The notes beneath the pieces are model-generated. The model was not told the origin of the DNA. It was given only the letters and a program-made list of their open reading frames with translations, and made no database searches. DNA of 64,000 nt, from NCBI GenBank assembly GCA_013400975.1, contig WBMZ01004644.1, positions 124,001 to 188,000 on the forward strand. Reading direction: 5' to 3'. Both the position numbers and the translations under genes were made by a program. Of this stretch, positions 1 to 12,200 are shown piece after piece (the first letter of the stretch is position 1; each line of letters opens with the position of its first letter). This DNA comes from Atrichornis clamosus. Lineage: Eukaryota; Chordata; Aves; Passeriformes; Menuridae.

Positions 1-811
1 CTTCTGAGCCACCCACAAGTTCATTTCCAGAGGAACAAGACATCTCTGTTATTTAAATCAGCCTCACTGGGTGCTTGGGTTTGTAGACAGCTCCTCAAGG
101 CCCTTTCCTGCCGGTGGGACACTGCCATCCCACCAAAGGTGGAGGTGCCAGAGAGCTTAAAGACAAATCTGAACTCTGATTTGGGTTGCTTAGAGAGGAG
201 TTGAGGGGACAGGTTTTAAGAGGATGAGATCTTCAATCGTGGTTCTTAAGGAAGGGGGATCTACCCCAGGGTATACTTGGACCCTGCTCTCTTCACTGCC
301 AGGAATCCCACAGAGGTCTGCATGAGTAAACACAGCAGAAGGTGGCTCCTGCCCCTCCTTGCTTTCTAGCTGGTGGCTGCAGGCACTGATAGAGCAACAT
401 GAAGACTTTTCTCTCAGGATAACACTGTTATCTACACTGCAGAGCTGAGCAGCTCCTCATCCGTCATGTTTTAGATCCAGCCTGGGGCACGCAGCACATG
501 AGGCAAATTGGGAGTTTTGGGCCTACTTGAGACAAACAATTCACACCACAGCCGGTCCCCGTAGCTCCCTGGCATGCCAGGTCCCTTCAGAAGCAGGCAC
601 TGCCTTTCCTCCTGTGCCTTTTTGCCAGAAATGTTGGATGTTTTCAGTAACAAGCTCATCCCCCTCTGTCGCCTCCCTCCCACGGCCTCAGTTCCCTGAA
701 CTCCCGTTGAGTTCACGGCAGTCCCAGATTAGAGAGACACCCTCCAGTAAAGCCAAGAGGAGGCACAGAGCAGAACGAGCGACTTTGCCAAGCAAATACA
801 ACCCGCATACC

Positions 812-817
812 TTTATT
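812..817 (-). terminator. Candidate distal poly(A) signal AATAAA
   Basis: TTTATT on the plus strand, that is AATAAA read on the minus strand. It is the only canonical signal I noticed downstream of RGS8 in the window. Its use is unproven. Confidence 0.3.
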
Positions 818-1383
818 GACACTATTTTTATAAAGCAGAGAGCCACGGGGGAGCCCAGCTGTGAGTGACCCCAGCACGGCTCTGCCCCAGCCAGCCCCTG
901 CCACAAGCACTGCGTGTGCAGCGTGGATGGGAGGAGAAGGAGGAAGACAAAAGGAGACAAGATGAGCCTCTGCAAAGCCCAAGGGGTGCATGGTAGAGAG
1001 AAGCATTCTGATCTAGCAGCAAAATGAACTTTAATTCCAGTTCTGGGATATAATGCTACGATGCCGGAGAGAGAGCACAGCACCAAGGAAGGAGATGACT
1101 GCAGCAGCCCCAGGAATGAAAGATAATGCAGAAATCATGTGAAACATCTTGGTCTTATGTAAAGGGCAAGGAAGAGCTACTAGGAGCTTTACAGTGACAG
1201 TAGGAGGCGTGTAGGAGGGAGATGGCGTGACCAGAGACAAGTGTCTGGGGAAGGCAAAGGCAAAGAGGGGAGGAGGGATGGATGGGGATGGAGGATTGGC
1301 AAACAGGAGGAGGTTATGGGAGTCCCAGGCTCAGATATATGAGGACAAACAGTGCTGGTGGAGAGGAAGGTTTGGAGTGCTTC

Positions 1384-1414
1384 AAGGAGGAGGAGGAGGA
1401 GGAGGAGGAGGAGG
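1384..1414. repeat. GGA/TCC trinucleotide microsatellite
   Basis: About nine to ten uninterrupted AGG units in a purine-rich stretch. Translated, it gives artefactual poly-Glu, poly-Gly or poly-Ser frames on the two strands. Confidence 0.9.
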
Positions 1415-4390
1415 GAAGACCACCAGGACAGGACAGAAAAGGAGAGAGGGGTTTGGAGGGAGAAGCAAGAGGCCCCCAGGAAGGGGAGAGCTTGCACTGA
1501 CGGGTGAGAGGCACTCCGGGACTGGCATGAGGTATGCTTTGCTATTGCTCTGAATGCTGTAAACATTTTGGTTTTGTGTCTATCAGTGAACATTCAGTTC
1601 AGTTTGATACATGTGCTCTTATGGGTAACTGGAAGCCTAGCAGAGTTTTACGTCTCTTACTACTACTCAAACTTACACACGAGGCAAACACAACACTGGC
1701 TAAAAATCTCAGTTTACGTCATTTATGCCTAGTTCTCCTATTTTAACATGCACATCTATGTTTCAGAAAAGCTTCTCTAGTAGAGGACACTGAATAAGAT
1801 ACAGATGAAGTCACGTGCACTCTCATCCACCCACACCTGCAGACACACACAGATCGATTCCCCGACCCCTGCTTAGACTGGCAAGACTTTGCCTTTCACA
1901 CCTCCCCAGCATGGACAACAGGGACCCCTCAGTACATTAATGAGTCCACTAAAAGTGATGGAAGCCATCCCAGGCCTGGCTGACGGACCAAAGCAGGAGA
2001 AACTTACAGCGGATTGGAGTTCTGCACCTGCCCCTGGAGTTAACACCACCCGAAGCTCATAGCAAAGGGAAAGGAAATTTGTAAACTCTTTTTCCCTTTT
2101 GCCATAAAAGTACTTGGGAGCTGACTGGATATGTGCCAGCAAACAGCATGAAAAGAACTGAGTGAACCAATTTTTTTCCACTCTCTTCATGTGATGGCAC
2201 ACTCTGACATCACTCAAAACAGGAGGAAAATTTTGGAGGTGTGTGCTTGTGGAGAGGGGAAATAGGGTTTGTAGGTTGTGAATATCCCTTTCACACCAGG
2301 AAGAGATGAATCCAAGACAGGATATTTGTCCTTGATGGGAATTAGTCATCACTCAGTTCTTTCCGAAGCTTTGGCTCAGTCACTATTTCCTTGATCAGCC
2401 CCTGGCTTCAGGGGAAGAGCTACAAGCTGCCTATTTTAATTCACTTCAGAATGACATTTGGCATAAGAGAAGCAGCTGGTGCCATTTTCTGGTTTGAGAA
2501 AAATAGAATTTTACTTTAAATAACTAGTCTGCTTTCCTTCAAGAGACACACACTGTAAGAGCAGCAACAAAAATAACTGTGATAGACTCACATGCCTCAG
2601 ACAATACTTTTGCCCCACCCTGTTCTAGGATGATGTTTCCCATGGAGGACGTTATCTGGCACCAATGTGATGGGCAAAACACTTTTCCTACATCAGCCAG
2701 CACGGTTACAGCTCCTGCAGCAATGGCATCTCCGGGTGTGCCCTGCTCAAAGCAATTCCCCAGGTGATGGAGGAGAGCGGGGAGTTTGGATTTTGGTTAC
2801 TTGGACATTTTTCTGTGAGTTCTACATGAAAGGACAACAGCACCAATGCTGGAGGAGCTTGCAGAGAGATGGAGTCACACTCTGGACAGGACCAGCCTTT
2901 GTAGCCACCAGGGACACCTGGGGAATGTCCTCACTCCCACTCCTCGACACAAACATCTCGTTCCTGCTGTGTCCCCTCTCCTGGATGTCTCCGGGATGTC
3001 TCCCGAGGTGCTGCAGAGCCTGGTCTGGGGTGCACCAGCTGGCACTACAGGTCTGCACCATCCAAGCCCACTCGGAAGGTCTGTGGGTGGCTTGGAGAGA
3101 AGAACCATGGGACAGCTAAGGTGGCCTTCTGCCTTCTCTTTAAAAGCCATGACTGCATAATCCCCCTGCTGCTGGCTCTCGCATCCTGGGCAGCTCTGGG
3201 GTGCTTTCTGCTCGTGCAGGTGAGAGGAGGGTGGAAGGGAGGAAGGCAGGACCAGACAAGGTGGCCCCCCTTTGCCCCTTGCAACGCTTGTTTGATGCCA
3301 CAGTGTTGGGAAGCTGAGCTGCCCTTTGGGGTCACCGGCCCCAGTGACACGGGGTACAAATGGGACCACAGGCCACCTCCAGGGGAACATTTCTGCCAAA
3401 GCAGCCCGTGCCCCTGGGAGATCCCAGTCTGTCCTGTGTTACACAGGTGTAATGGACAGCGTTTCTTGGAAAGGAGGGTTCTTCCAGCCTCTCCTCACAG
3501 CCAGAGAGGGAAGCTTTGCATCCTCCCCTGCAGGTCTAAGCACCAAGAATGTTTCCCTGCAATGGGGTCTGCCCTCCTCACTCCCCAGCCCCTACAGCAG
3601 GAGGGGCTGTGTAGGTGATGTGACTCTGCTCCACTTCCTATAGCCCAGATACCACCAGGGACAGCCAACGGATGAGTGGCTCTGTATCCTTTGCTTCCAT
3701 CTCTGACTCCTCCCACAGCATTGCCCAGGTTTCCCCAGACTCTTGTCCCACTACACCTCCTTTGCCAGGCACCTTGCTTGCCATAAAGCTGTGGGATATT
3801 GGGTTACTGCACCATGTGGACCCCTTGGATGAATCATGGCAAATCTGGAGCATTTTCCAAGTGGTCTCATTGTTCCACTTTCAAACAAGCATCAAAAAGT
3901 TTGTGTGAAGCTGCCACAGTGAAATCTGCAGAGCAAGGTCTGGACCTTGAGCTTTGTGTCTCTGGACAGTTGCAGGAGCTGTGCCACTGAGCTGCAGAAC
4001 GCCACATCTGTCACCAGACACCAGCCCCTGCTCCTCGGGTGTCCCTGCAGAGGCAGAGGACAGCCAGGAGTACTGGGGTCACTGCTGCTCTTTCTGGCCA
4101 GTCCTCAGGGGAAGTTAACTGGAGATGGTATTGGCCTGCCAAAGACCTGGAGGGTTCTGCTGCTGACCAAGCAGGTACTGAGAAGCAGGTTTCCTTACTG
4201 GACATAAATTTGCACTTGCACTGTATTTAGACTTTAGTGTCTTAGAGACCATTGGAATGCACCTTCAGAATAAACCAAACATGGTTACCATCTCTGTCTT
4301 TATCCTAAACCTATTTGTCCTACTGTCCTGCAGAGCATCCTTACAAAAAGCTCCAAACAGTGGTTCCTACTTAATTCATGGACAGTAATT

Positions 4391-6038
4391 TTTAATATCC
4401 AACCAGGCTTTTTGTATCTTGTTCCAAACACATTATGCTTAGCTTTAGAATTCACTCTACCTAGTTTACACCACATTACACTAAATCTTTATCAGCAGCT
4501 TTCTGATGTATCAAACCTCCCCACCACCCTTGGCTAGAGCAGAGGTTTACAGCCTCTGGTCTGGGGATGATTGAGGGAAGAAAAAGATCCATGGAGTCGC
4601 TTTCCAGGCCTTCATAAAATTAAGAAAACAGACCTCTGGTCTGTAGGCTCAAATCCACAGACAGGCTGTCTGCGTCTCCACTAGAAAAAATTGCAAGAAT
4701 CTGACAAGCTGGAACAGCAATTCCATGGAAATGGGGCCATCAGATGGTAGAAACTTTTGCACAGCACAGAGGAGGTGCTACACCACAGAGTCTTCTCCTG
4801 CAGGGGCAATCCAGGCTATGGAAATAGGCCAAAGAACACCTCACACCCCACTGCACACACCCAGACACCCACCCTGCTCCCTCCGTGCTCCCGAAGCCCA
4901 GCTGGAAGCAAGCACCACACAGCAGGGTCTGTGCCTTGAGGAGTTCTTCCCATGGCACTGAACCCACAGTGGACAGCTGGTAGGTAGCAAGGGTCAGTAA
5001 TCAGGAAATAACAAGAGTAGAACTGTGATTTTTCACGTTGCCATGCGCTGGTCAGGTACCACATGGCAAATGCCATCTGCCGTGGCAGACAGGTCTTGTG
5101 CTTTTCTTACACCTCAGCAAGGGGCACAGGGGACATTCCTTCTCTCCACTCTCTCTCCCAACAGGTCGCTCCTGAGAAGCCACCAAGCCTGTTACTGTCT
5201 GTGGCACCAGGAGCCTCTTTGTGTCAGGTTTTGGTGCAGTGCCCCACACGATGACGTCTGGGGTCCTGAGGCTGAACTACCACACAAATAAATAACAGTG
5301 ATGAAAAACAATCATTTGCACTGGAGACTTGCCTGCCTGGGTCTAGTGAGAGCTTTTGGGATTGCCTTCCTTATGAGGAAAGCTCAGCTCCTCGACAGTC
5401 CTACGGAAAATACTCTTAGACTCCATCCCTGAAAGGTAAGGGGCTGTGACAGGGTGGGAGCTGGTGCAATGAGGTGTACAACCAGAATGGCAAGGTGAGC
5501 TGAGTTTGCTGATGGTTTCTGCTCTGGGAAGCAGAACGAATCCTGTGCCTTTGTCTGCTCTCTCCCTCCCCTTGGTCTCCGGGCTCAGGCCCCAGCACCC
5601 AGCATGGGAGACATTTCTTTGGGCTGGACGTGGCTTCACAAGTGTCAGAACTGCCCTTGGGGCCCTTCCAAGCACAAGGGAGAGGTGAGAGACAGGGAGA
5701 TGTGTGGAAGGATGGAAGAGTGTTATTTACACACAAACCAATGCAGTAATTTTAAAGAAAACCTGCCTTGCCAACAGATGACCCCATGCCTAGAGAGGGT
5801 TGTGGGTTTGTGCTAGAGAGAGGCAATAACTGCAAGGTGCTACTGCTAACCAGAAAAAAAAAGCACAGAAAGTCAAAGAGTCTTAATACCATGCCTGGAT
5901 CATGCTCTGGAAGCTTCCTCTGCCCCTTCTCCCTCTTTTCCCATTCCCGCTGCTTTTAACACCAAGGAAGTTTCACATTTAGACATGGGTTTTGGCTGTT
6001 GTGGGAAGCACATGGTTTCTGAGGGCCCCATCGCTGCT
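4391..6038 (-). other. RGS8: RGS8 3' UTR, end uncertain
   Basis: Noncoding DNA downstream of the RGS8 stop. The nearest candidate poly(A) signal on the minus strand is ATTAAA at 4396-4391. I saw no canonical AATAAA until 817-812, so the UTR could be about 1.6 kb or up to about 5.2 kb. No other gene is visible here. Confidence 0.45.
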
Positions 6039-6221
6039 CTAGCTGAGCCTCCTCTGGGTTTGAGACAGCAGGTCTGTGTAAATTTTGGATCTCAGGAACC
6101 TGGGATACGAGTCTTTCTCCATCAGGCTGTGCACCTTCCCCTGAGCTTGGTCAAAGCAAGAGAGGGAGGGCTCCTGCACATTTCTTCTCGTCAGCTCCCG
6201 TGTCTGGAAGTCTATGTTCAC
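6039..6221 (-). CDS. RGS8: RGS8 terminal coding exon
   Basis: Encodes residues 121-180, starting [10 protein letters not shown] and ending QTQRRLS, with a TAG stop at 6041-6039. The acceptor is CTTTTCCCAG-type at 6222-6223. It carries the second half of the RGS box, including [20 protein letters not shown], which is diagnostic for the R4 subgroup. Confidence 0.95.
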   Translation of the reverse strand: MNIDFQTRELTRRNVQEPSLSCFDQAQGKVHSLMEKDSYPRFLRSKIYTDLLSQTQRRLS

Positions 6222-9200
6222 CTGGGAAAAGTAGCAGAAGAGAGTTTGGCACTGAGTGACCAGTTTGCCTCCTTCAAATGGCACATTCCCTCTCAGCCAT
6301 GGCTGTAAAAGAGCAGCAGAACCAAGGCCCTACCCTCGTCCATGCCTGAGCACCCCCCACAGCTCTGGGGGATAGTGATCCAGTGTCATGAATCCTGCCC
6401 CAAGCCTGGAAAAGTTGGATTTATGGTGATCTGAGCACTTCTGAAATCAAATTACTTTTATTCATACTCTTAGGCAGCACATCACCTAAAACTGCTGACT
6501 CAGCCTAACCCCTCTCCTGTCAACCACGATTTCTCTATGCCCTTCATTCTCCCCTGCATGCCCAATATATGGGTGAACGAACTTTTAACTGGGTTTGAAC
6601 TATTAGTACAGTCTTATTAAATGTTTTTAAACTCTGTTGATCTAAAAGAAATTGTTTGATTTTTCCCATAACAGCTGCATGTTACAGTATCTCAAGCAGA
6701 GGCTTGAAAAAACAAACTACCCTGATGTTATGACTGCCACTTGTTTGCAAAGCCAGCCAGTGGAGTTTTCCTGTTTTTTTTCCATAGCGGAGCAACCAGC
6801 ATCTGTTAGGGTTATTGTCTGGGAAAAAAAATGGCTGAAAAGATGTTATTTGTTGTTATTAACTCAGTGTCCAAACTTGAAGGAGTCTAGAGAGTAAAGC
6901 TGTCTGCCTTAATGTGGATGTCAGCAATGTGGATCAGCTCTCTGCGTTGCTGAAGGGTCATTGCACATTCTAGCATGCCAAAATTATCATAACGGTGCTA
7001 AGGAAAGGAAGGACCTCATCCTACCTGCATTCACATTTCTAATCAAGATTCAGCCCTCCAGTCCTTAAAATCTAACCCGGCTTCATGAGTAACAGCAGGA
7101 AGATGCTCATGGAGAGCGGTGGGCATCGAGACACCCACACACCTTGGTGCGAATCTGGGTCCTTCCCAGATGCCTTCCTAGCTGGAAGGTGGATAAAACA
7201 AGCCCCTTTTGGGATCCCTGACAGGCACCTGTACCATGAGAGGCACCTGTATCACAACAGGCACCTGTGCAGCTGAGCAGGAGGAGCTGGGCGCAGTAAG
7301 AGCCCTCCTGGTGGTGTTATGATTGCAATAACTCAACCCAGCATCACGACTCGGGATCTGACAGTCCCATCAGCCTGTCAGGCCTTGAAAGAGGATTTAA
7401 CAATCCCAGGCTCCGGGTTGTGACTGCACTTTCTGTTCAGCTCGGAGTTATTGCTCGCATCTCTTGGGAGGCCTAAGGGAGGTGGGAGTTAGTCAGCAGA
7501 TAAACTCTCCTCCCTGGAGAGTCAACAAGTTAGTCACTGGTGGGATGATCCTGTGCAAAGTGTCCTGTGAGGAATGAGCCCAGCAGCCTGCTCGAGGATT
7601 GATAGTGAATGAGAGGAGCAAGGTGAAATGCTCCTGAGAAGCTCGGAGGGGTTAGGAAATGTAGGTTGATGTTGCCAGTGAACTCGCTGGCTGTGACTAA
7701 TTTGGTGTCATTAAAGCAGTTGCCCTCGCCAGGGATGAGTCACCAGGAGCAGAGGCAGCTGTAGCAGGCAGGATGGCATTCCCACCCTCCTTATCCGCTG
7801 CCCACCACCACCTCCGAGAGGGGAGGGCGGCAGAGCACCGCGCGGGTCCCGGCCGGGGGTGCTGGCCCCGCTCCCTGCGGCCCAGGGGGGCTGCGTACCC
7901 ACCTCCCGGGGGGCCTGCACGTCGATGAACTCCTCGAAGATCCGCTGGGCCTTGGAGGCCAGCTTGGCTGCCGAGCGCGTCTTCTTGAAGTCCTCGCAGG
8001 CCAGCCAGAACTCCAGGTTCTCCTCGCTGAACTCCGTCTTCAGGAAAGCGCGGAAAGCGGCCAGCCCATCTGCAAGAGAGACACGGGGGGTTGCAAAGGC
8101 TGGGGAAAGAAGGCAGGGAGCTGCCTCTTTTACAGACACCCTTCCACCACCGCTGTCTGGCAGAGACCATTTGGCCTTTCTCCCAAGGACCACGATCCCA
8201 GGGTGTACACGTAGCTTACACCACTGATCAGCCAGACTCTCAAGAGCCGACGTGAAGCCAAACATCATTTGATGTAGCTCTGAAAAAGGGTTTTCCAGCT
8301 AACATGGCAAAAGGCTTTCCTTGAGTCTGGGACACCCACCCTTTGGAAAGTTCCTCTTGGGATCATCAAGCTTCTTTGCATCTTGTGCGTGTTAATGCAA
8401 CACTTTGTAACCTCCTACCTGTCATTAAGAAAAGCCTTTAATAAAACATGGCTGCTGTGGACTTGTCTCTTATGTTTTCTGTCACTTTGCTTTATTGCCT
8501 TGTGCCATTTTTAGTTCTTATTTAAACAGAGGAAAGATCTTGGAGAGTCTGTTACAGCTACAATAAAGGGGAGAGGAAAAGGACACGGCATAATTACGAC
8601 TTGTCTAGTCAGTGGTAAAAGTGTGCTTATCACTTGCTAATGCTTAGCAATTGTGACATTTCAGAAATGCAATCTGAGTCAGCCGGGGCAGATTAGAAAT
8701 ATGGAAAGATTTATTAGGCAATCTGTGTCCTCTTAAGGCCCTGCCTGGGCCTATTTATGGACACAGCTATTGTTTTTTATTTCCTTTCCCTGAATGGCAC
8801 CAGCAGAGTTGAAGTAGCTAAAGGCTTCACACATACCCTTTCTCCTTGGGATAAATTTAGCTCCTCTTTTTTTTTTTTTTTCCAGTAATATGTTTCTAAC
8901 TCTTCCTGATCTTTTGCAGTAGGGTTTGAGTTTTTGTAGTTCATGACTGGAAAGCTCTTGAGTCAGCATTGGATACTTCCAATAAAGTGTCTAAAAATAT
9001 TGATGGAATGGGGGATGCACTTGGCAAGGTCAGACTCCTCGAAAGGATGAAAGGAGCAAGGTTGGACAGGGTCTGACAAAGGGTTTGCGGGACCTGAACT
9101 CCTTCAGTGCTGTGCTTTGGAGTCTCCACCTGCTCTTCTTCTGCTGTGGGAAATCTCAGCAGTGCCGCCTTCCCTCCTTCCTCCCATGGCAGGGACATGG

Positions 9201-12200
9201 GAGCTGCAGTGGAGCCCAAGGGGCGATGCCTGGCGCTTGGTCTGGCTCATTTTTCCACACTCAGAGCAAGCCCAGGGACAGGGGCTGGCCATCTCCCAGG
9301 ATCCATCACAAACTCCCTACAGCTTTGTCCCTGTTTTCTTGCCTGCACCCGGGATGTGAGGAGGAGCAGCAGGTGGGGTCTCACCTGAGCAGGGCAGAGG
9401 GGCAGAATTCCCTGCTTCCCCTGCTGCCCACGGGGCTTCGGATGCAGCCCAGGACAAGGGGGGTTTCTGGGCTCTCAGTGCACATGGACAGGGCATGTCC
9501 AGCCTCTCATCCACCAGCTCTCCCAAGTCCTTCTGGCCGGGCTGCTCCATCTGCTCATCCCCAGCCTGGATGGATACCAGGGATGCCCTGATCCAGGTGC
9601 AGCACCTTGCACTTGGTCCTATTAAACCTCACGAGATTTCCATGGGCCCACCCTCAAGCTTGCCCAGATCCCTCTGTATAATCCTAACATCTTTCCAACA
9701 GGCTGTTCAGATAGTTCTATATTCTTTGTATGCTATCCATATGCTATATATAATGTATTTTATTTACATGCTATGTATATGCTATATATATGTCCACATT
9801 ATATATACCAGCTGTATGCTATAGATTATAGCAATGTAACACTGCCCTGCATCTCCCTTATATGTCCCAAGCTTCTTCCTGCCTCTCTTGTTTCTGGCAA
9901 TAACTCAGGACACGTTGATATTTTTCAGCTCCTGCCCTAAGAAGTGGCCCTGGGTATTGAACAGCAACAAACAATCCTATTTCTGTCTGCGTGTCAGTCA
10001 GTGGAGATGTGTGACTGCTCAGATCCTCAAAGGGAAAGGCAGAAAAGATATTAGGCCAGACAAGCCCAAATTAGAGGCAAAACCTCTCTGCTCTGGGTTC
10101 CTCAAAGCTCCTTCATTAGCGGGCTCTGTGCACTGACTGCTCCATCAGCAGTCTGCTATCAGCCACAAAAATGGATACATCCCATCTCAGCGATGCTCCC
10201 TCCTTCTGTCAGACCCAGAAATAGCTGCATTATTCCAGCTCGTCCTGACACTTCTTAATTAAAGCAATTTTAGGAGGAGATCATGGTTTTGCACTGCCAG
10301 AGTGGACAAAACCAGGGCTCTTGTCCAATTAACAGAGCAAACTGTGGGTCCAAGGCTGGAGGAAAATGTGACATCAGCCCTGGAGAAGCCAGCAGAGCAG
10401 AATGCCAAAGGCATCTCCAGGACCAGGGCACCTGTCAGGATGACCCTGTCCTCTTCACCCTTTCAGCACCTCTGTGAGTAGATAAATATGATGAAGGAAA
10501 AGGACGTTTTAGGGCTGCACGCCTTCCTGAAATCTGGGACACAGAAACATTTTCCAAAACCTGTGGCCCTCTTAAAGCCTATAAAATTCACAGGGCCTGT
10601 GTGGGAGCAAGGAGAGGACCAGAGAATAGAGCAGGGAGTCTTTGCAGGCTGACAGTTTTCAGAAAATACAAAAGGGAGATATTTACAGTTCCTCAAGACC
10701 GACATCATGTTATTTATCATCAGCTCCTAGGATGCTTGATGTTCAATATTCCAGCACCCAAACACACTGCTGTGTCTATACAGTCTCTGCTGTGTGTCCC
10801 TGCCGAGTCTCGCTCCCCGATATCTGTCCTGGTCTTTTTGTCCCCCGCTTTTCTCTACAACAGCCCCGGAGCCCCGGCACTGACAGAGCATCACTTGCAG
10901 GAATAGCAGTGATGCATGGAAATACCATCTCTGCAAAATGTCCTCTCTGCCAAACATGATGTCTGAAAAACATAACACCTGAAAAATATAATATCAGAAA
11001 AATATAATATCTGCTAAAAGAAGGGAACGTCATGACTGACAAGGAGGGAAAGGCGTTTGCTACAGCCTGGCCCCAGAGAGCAGCTGCAGCAGGTCCCCCC
11101 TGGGACCAGGAGGTTTGCATGTGCTCTGCCTCCTGCTCTCATGTCAATCAGCTCCTTTTTACCTCGAAATAAGTTTAGACAGTGAATGGATAAATAATAG
11201 TGTCTGTCTGTTCTCTGCTTTTTTTATACACTCCTGTCATGCACTTCTCACAGATTTCGAGGAGCTGCAAATGATGAGGCTGAACCTATGAGGACCTTGC
11301 ACAGGAGGCTTTGGAGGCAGGAGAGGTCATCCTTGACTCCAGGCTGCCTGGTTTTCCATAGTTTTCATCTTTAGCCCTTGACTGCCTGCCAGCATTTCCA
11401 GCTGTGCCTGACAGCCGGGCTCGGGGATGGGAGCCCAGATGGCTGTGCCAGTGGCAAATCACTGCCAAAAGTTTATCGTGGAACAATGACAAATCTGATT
11501 GAAAGGGCAGGAGGACAACTAGGGAACTGCCACCACCTGAGCTGGAATTTGACCTGGATGTTGGCTTTAATCTGCTCCTGCACATGAAGGCTATCAAGGA
11601 AGGATCACTCATGAATGATTGGCACTTCAAAGCTCATCCCACCCAACCGGACAGTTTTTTTCCTGGGACAATCAGCACTGGAGAGCAGTGTGATACGAGC
11701 ATCAGGAGAGATATTTCACCTGCTGAAACATCCCGGAGTGCAATTCCAAAGGGATGCTTTACAGAGCAAGCACAGAAATTAAGAGCAGGATTAGAAGTCT
11801 GCAGACGCAGCAGCACAAGATAATCCCCACCGTGTAGCCTCAAGGCATGGCCACTCAGGAGCACAGGATGTACTGCTGTAGGTGCACAGCCCTTCCAGAC
11901 AACTATTGGACAATTATTCAGGAATTTGACTCAAGAGACTTGCTTGAAGCCAAAGGAGAAAATCAATACTGATGGAGCAGATAAGTTGAAAGCAAAGAAA
12001 CAGAGCTCTTTACTGAGTGTCAAGAGTCTGACAGAGGAGCAGAAGACATTTGCTGTTTTGCAGTGTAAATATAAGCTTCAAAATGCCCTGCTCTCCATTC
12101 AACCAGGATGAGGAGGGTCGCTAGGAAGGACTGTGCAAGTGCTCGGACCTTATCCAAGATCTTGCAGGTCACCTGTGAGTTAGACAATGACAGGAATTTG

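Larger units (their letters stand above)
1..4390. other. Intergenic or distal RGS8 3' UTR; no gene recognised
   Basis: No coding exon I could support on either strand. Contents are mostly unique sequence, a GGA-rich microsatellite near 1.4 kb and a minus-strand AATAAA at 817-812, which could end a long RGS8 transcript. Short open frames overlap on both strands and have no family resemblance. Confidence 0.4.

Noticed and set aside
1189..1593. Frames rich in poly-Leu, poly-Ser, poly-Glu or poly-Gly
   Set aside because: Produced by translation of the GGA microsatellite.
3121..3618. 165-codon frame with a hydrophobic, signal-like segment followed by a GCAG|GTGAGA donor
   Set aside because: No family resemblance, no partner exon found and nothing conserved in the flanks. 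The segment is short enough to be chance.
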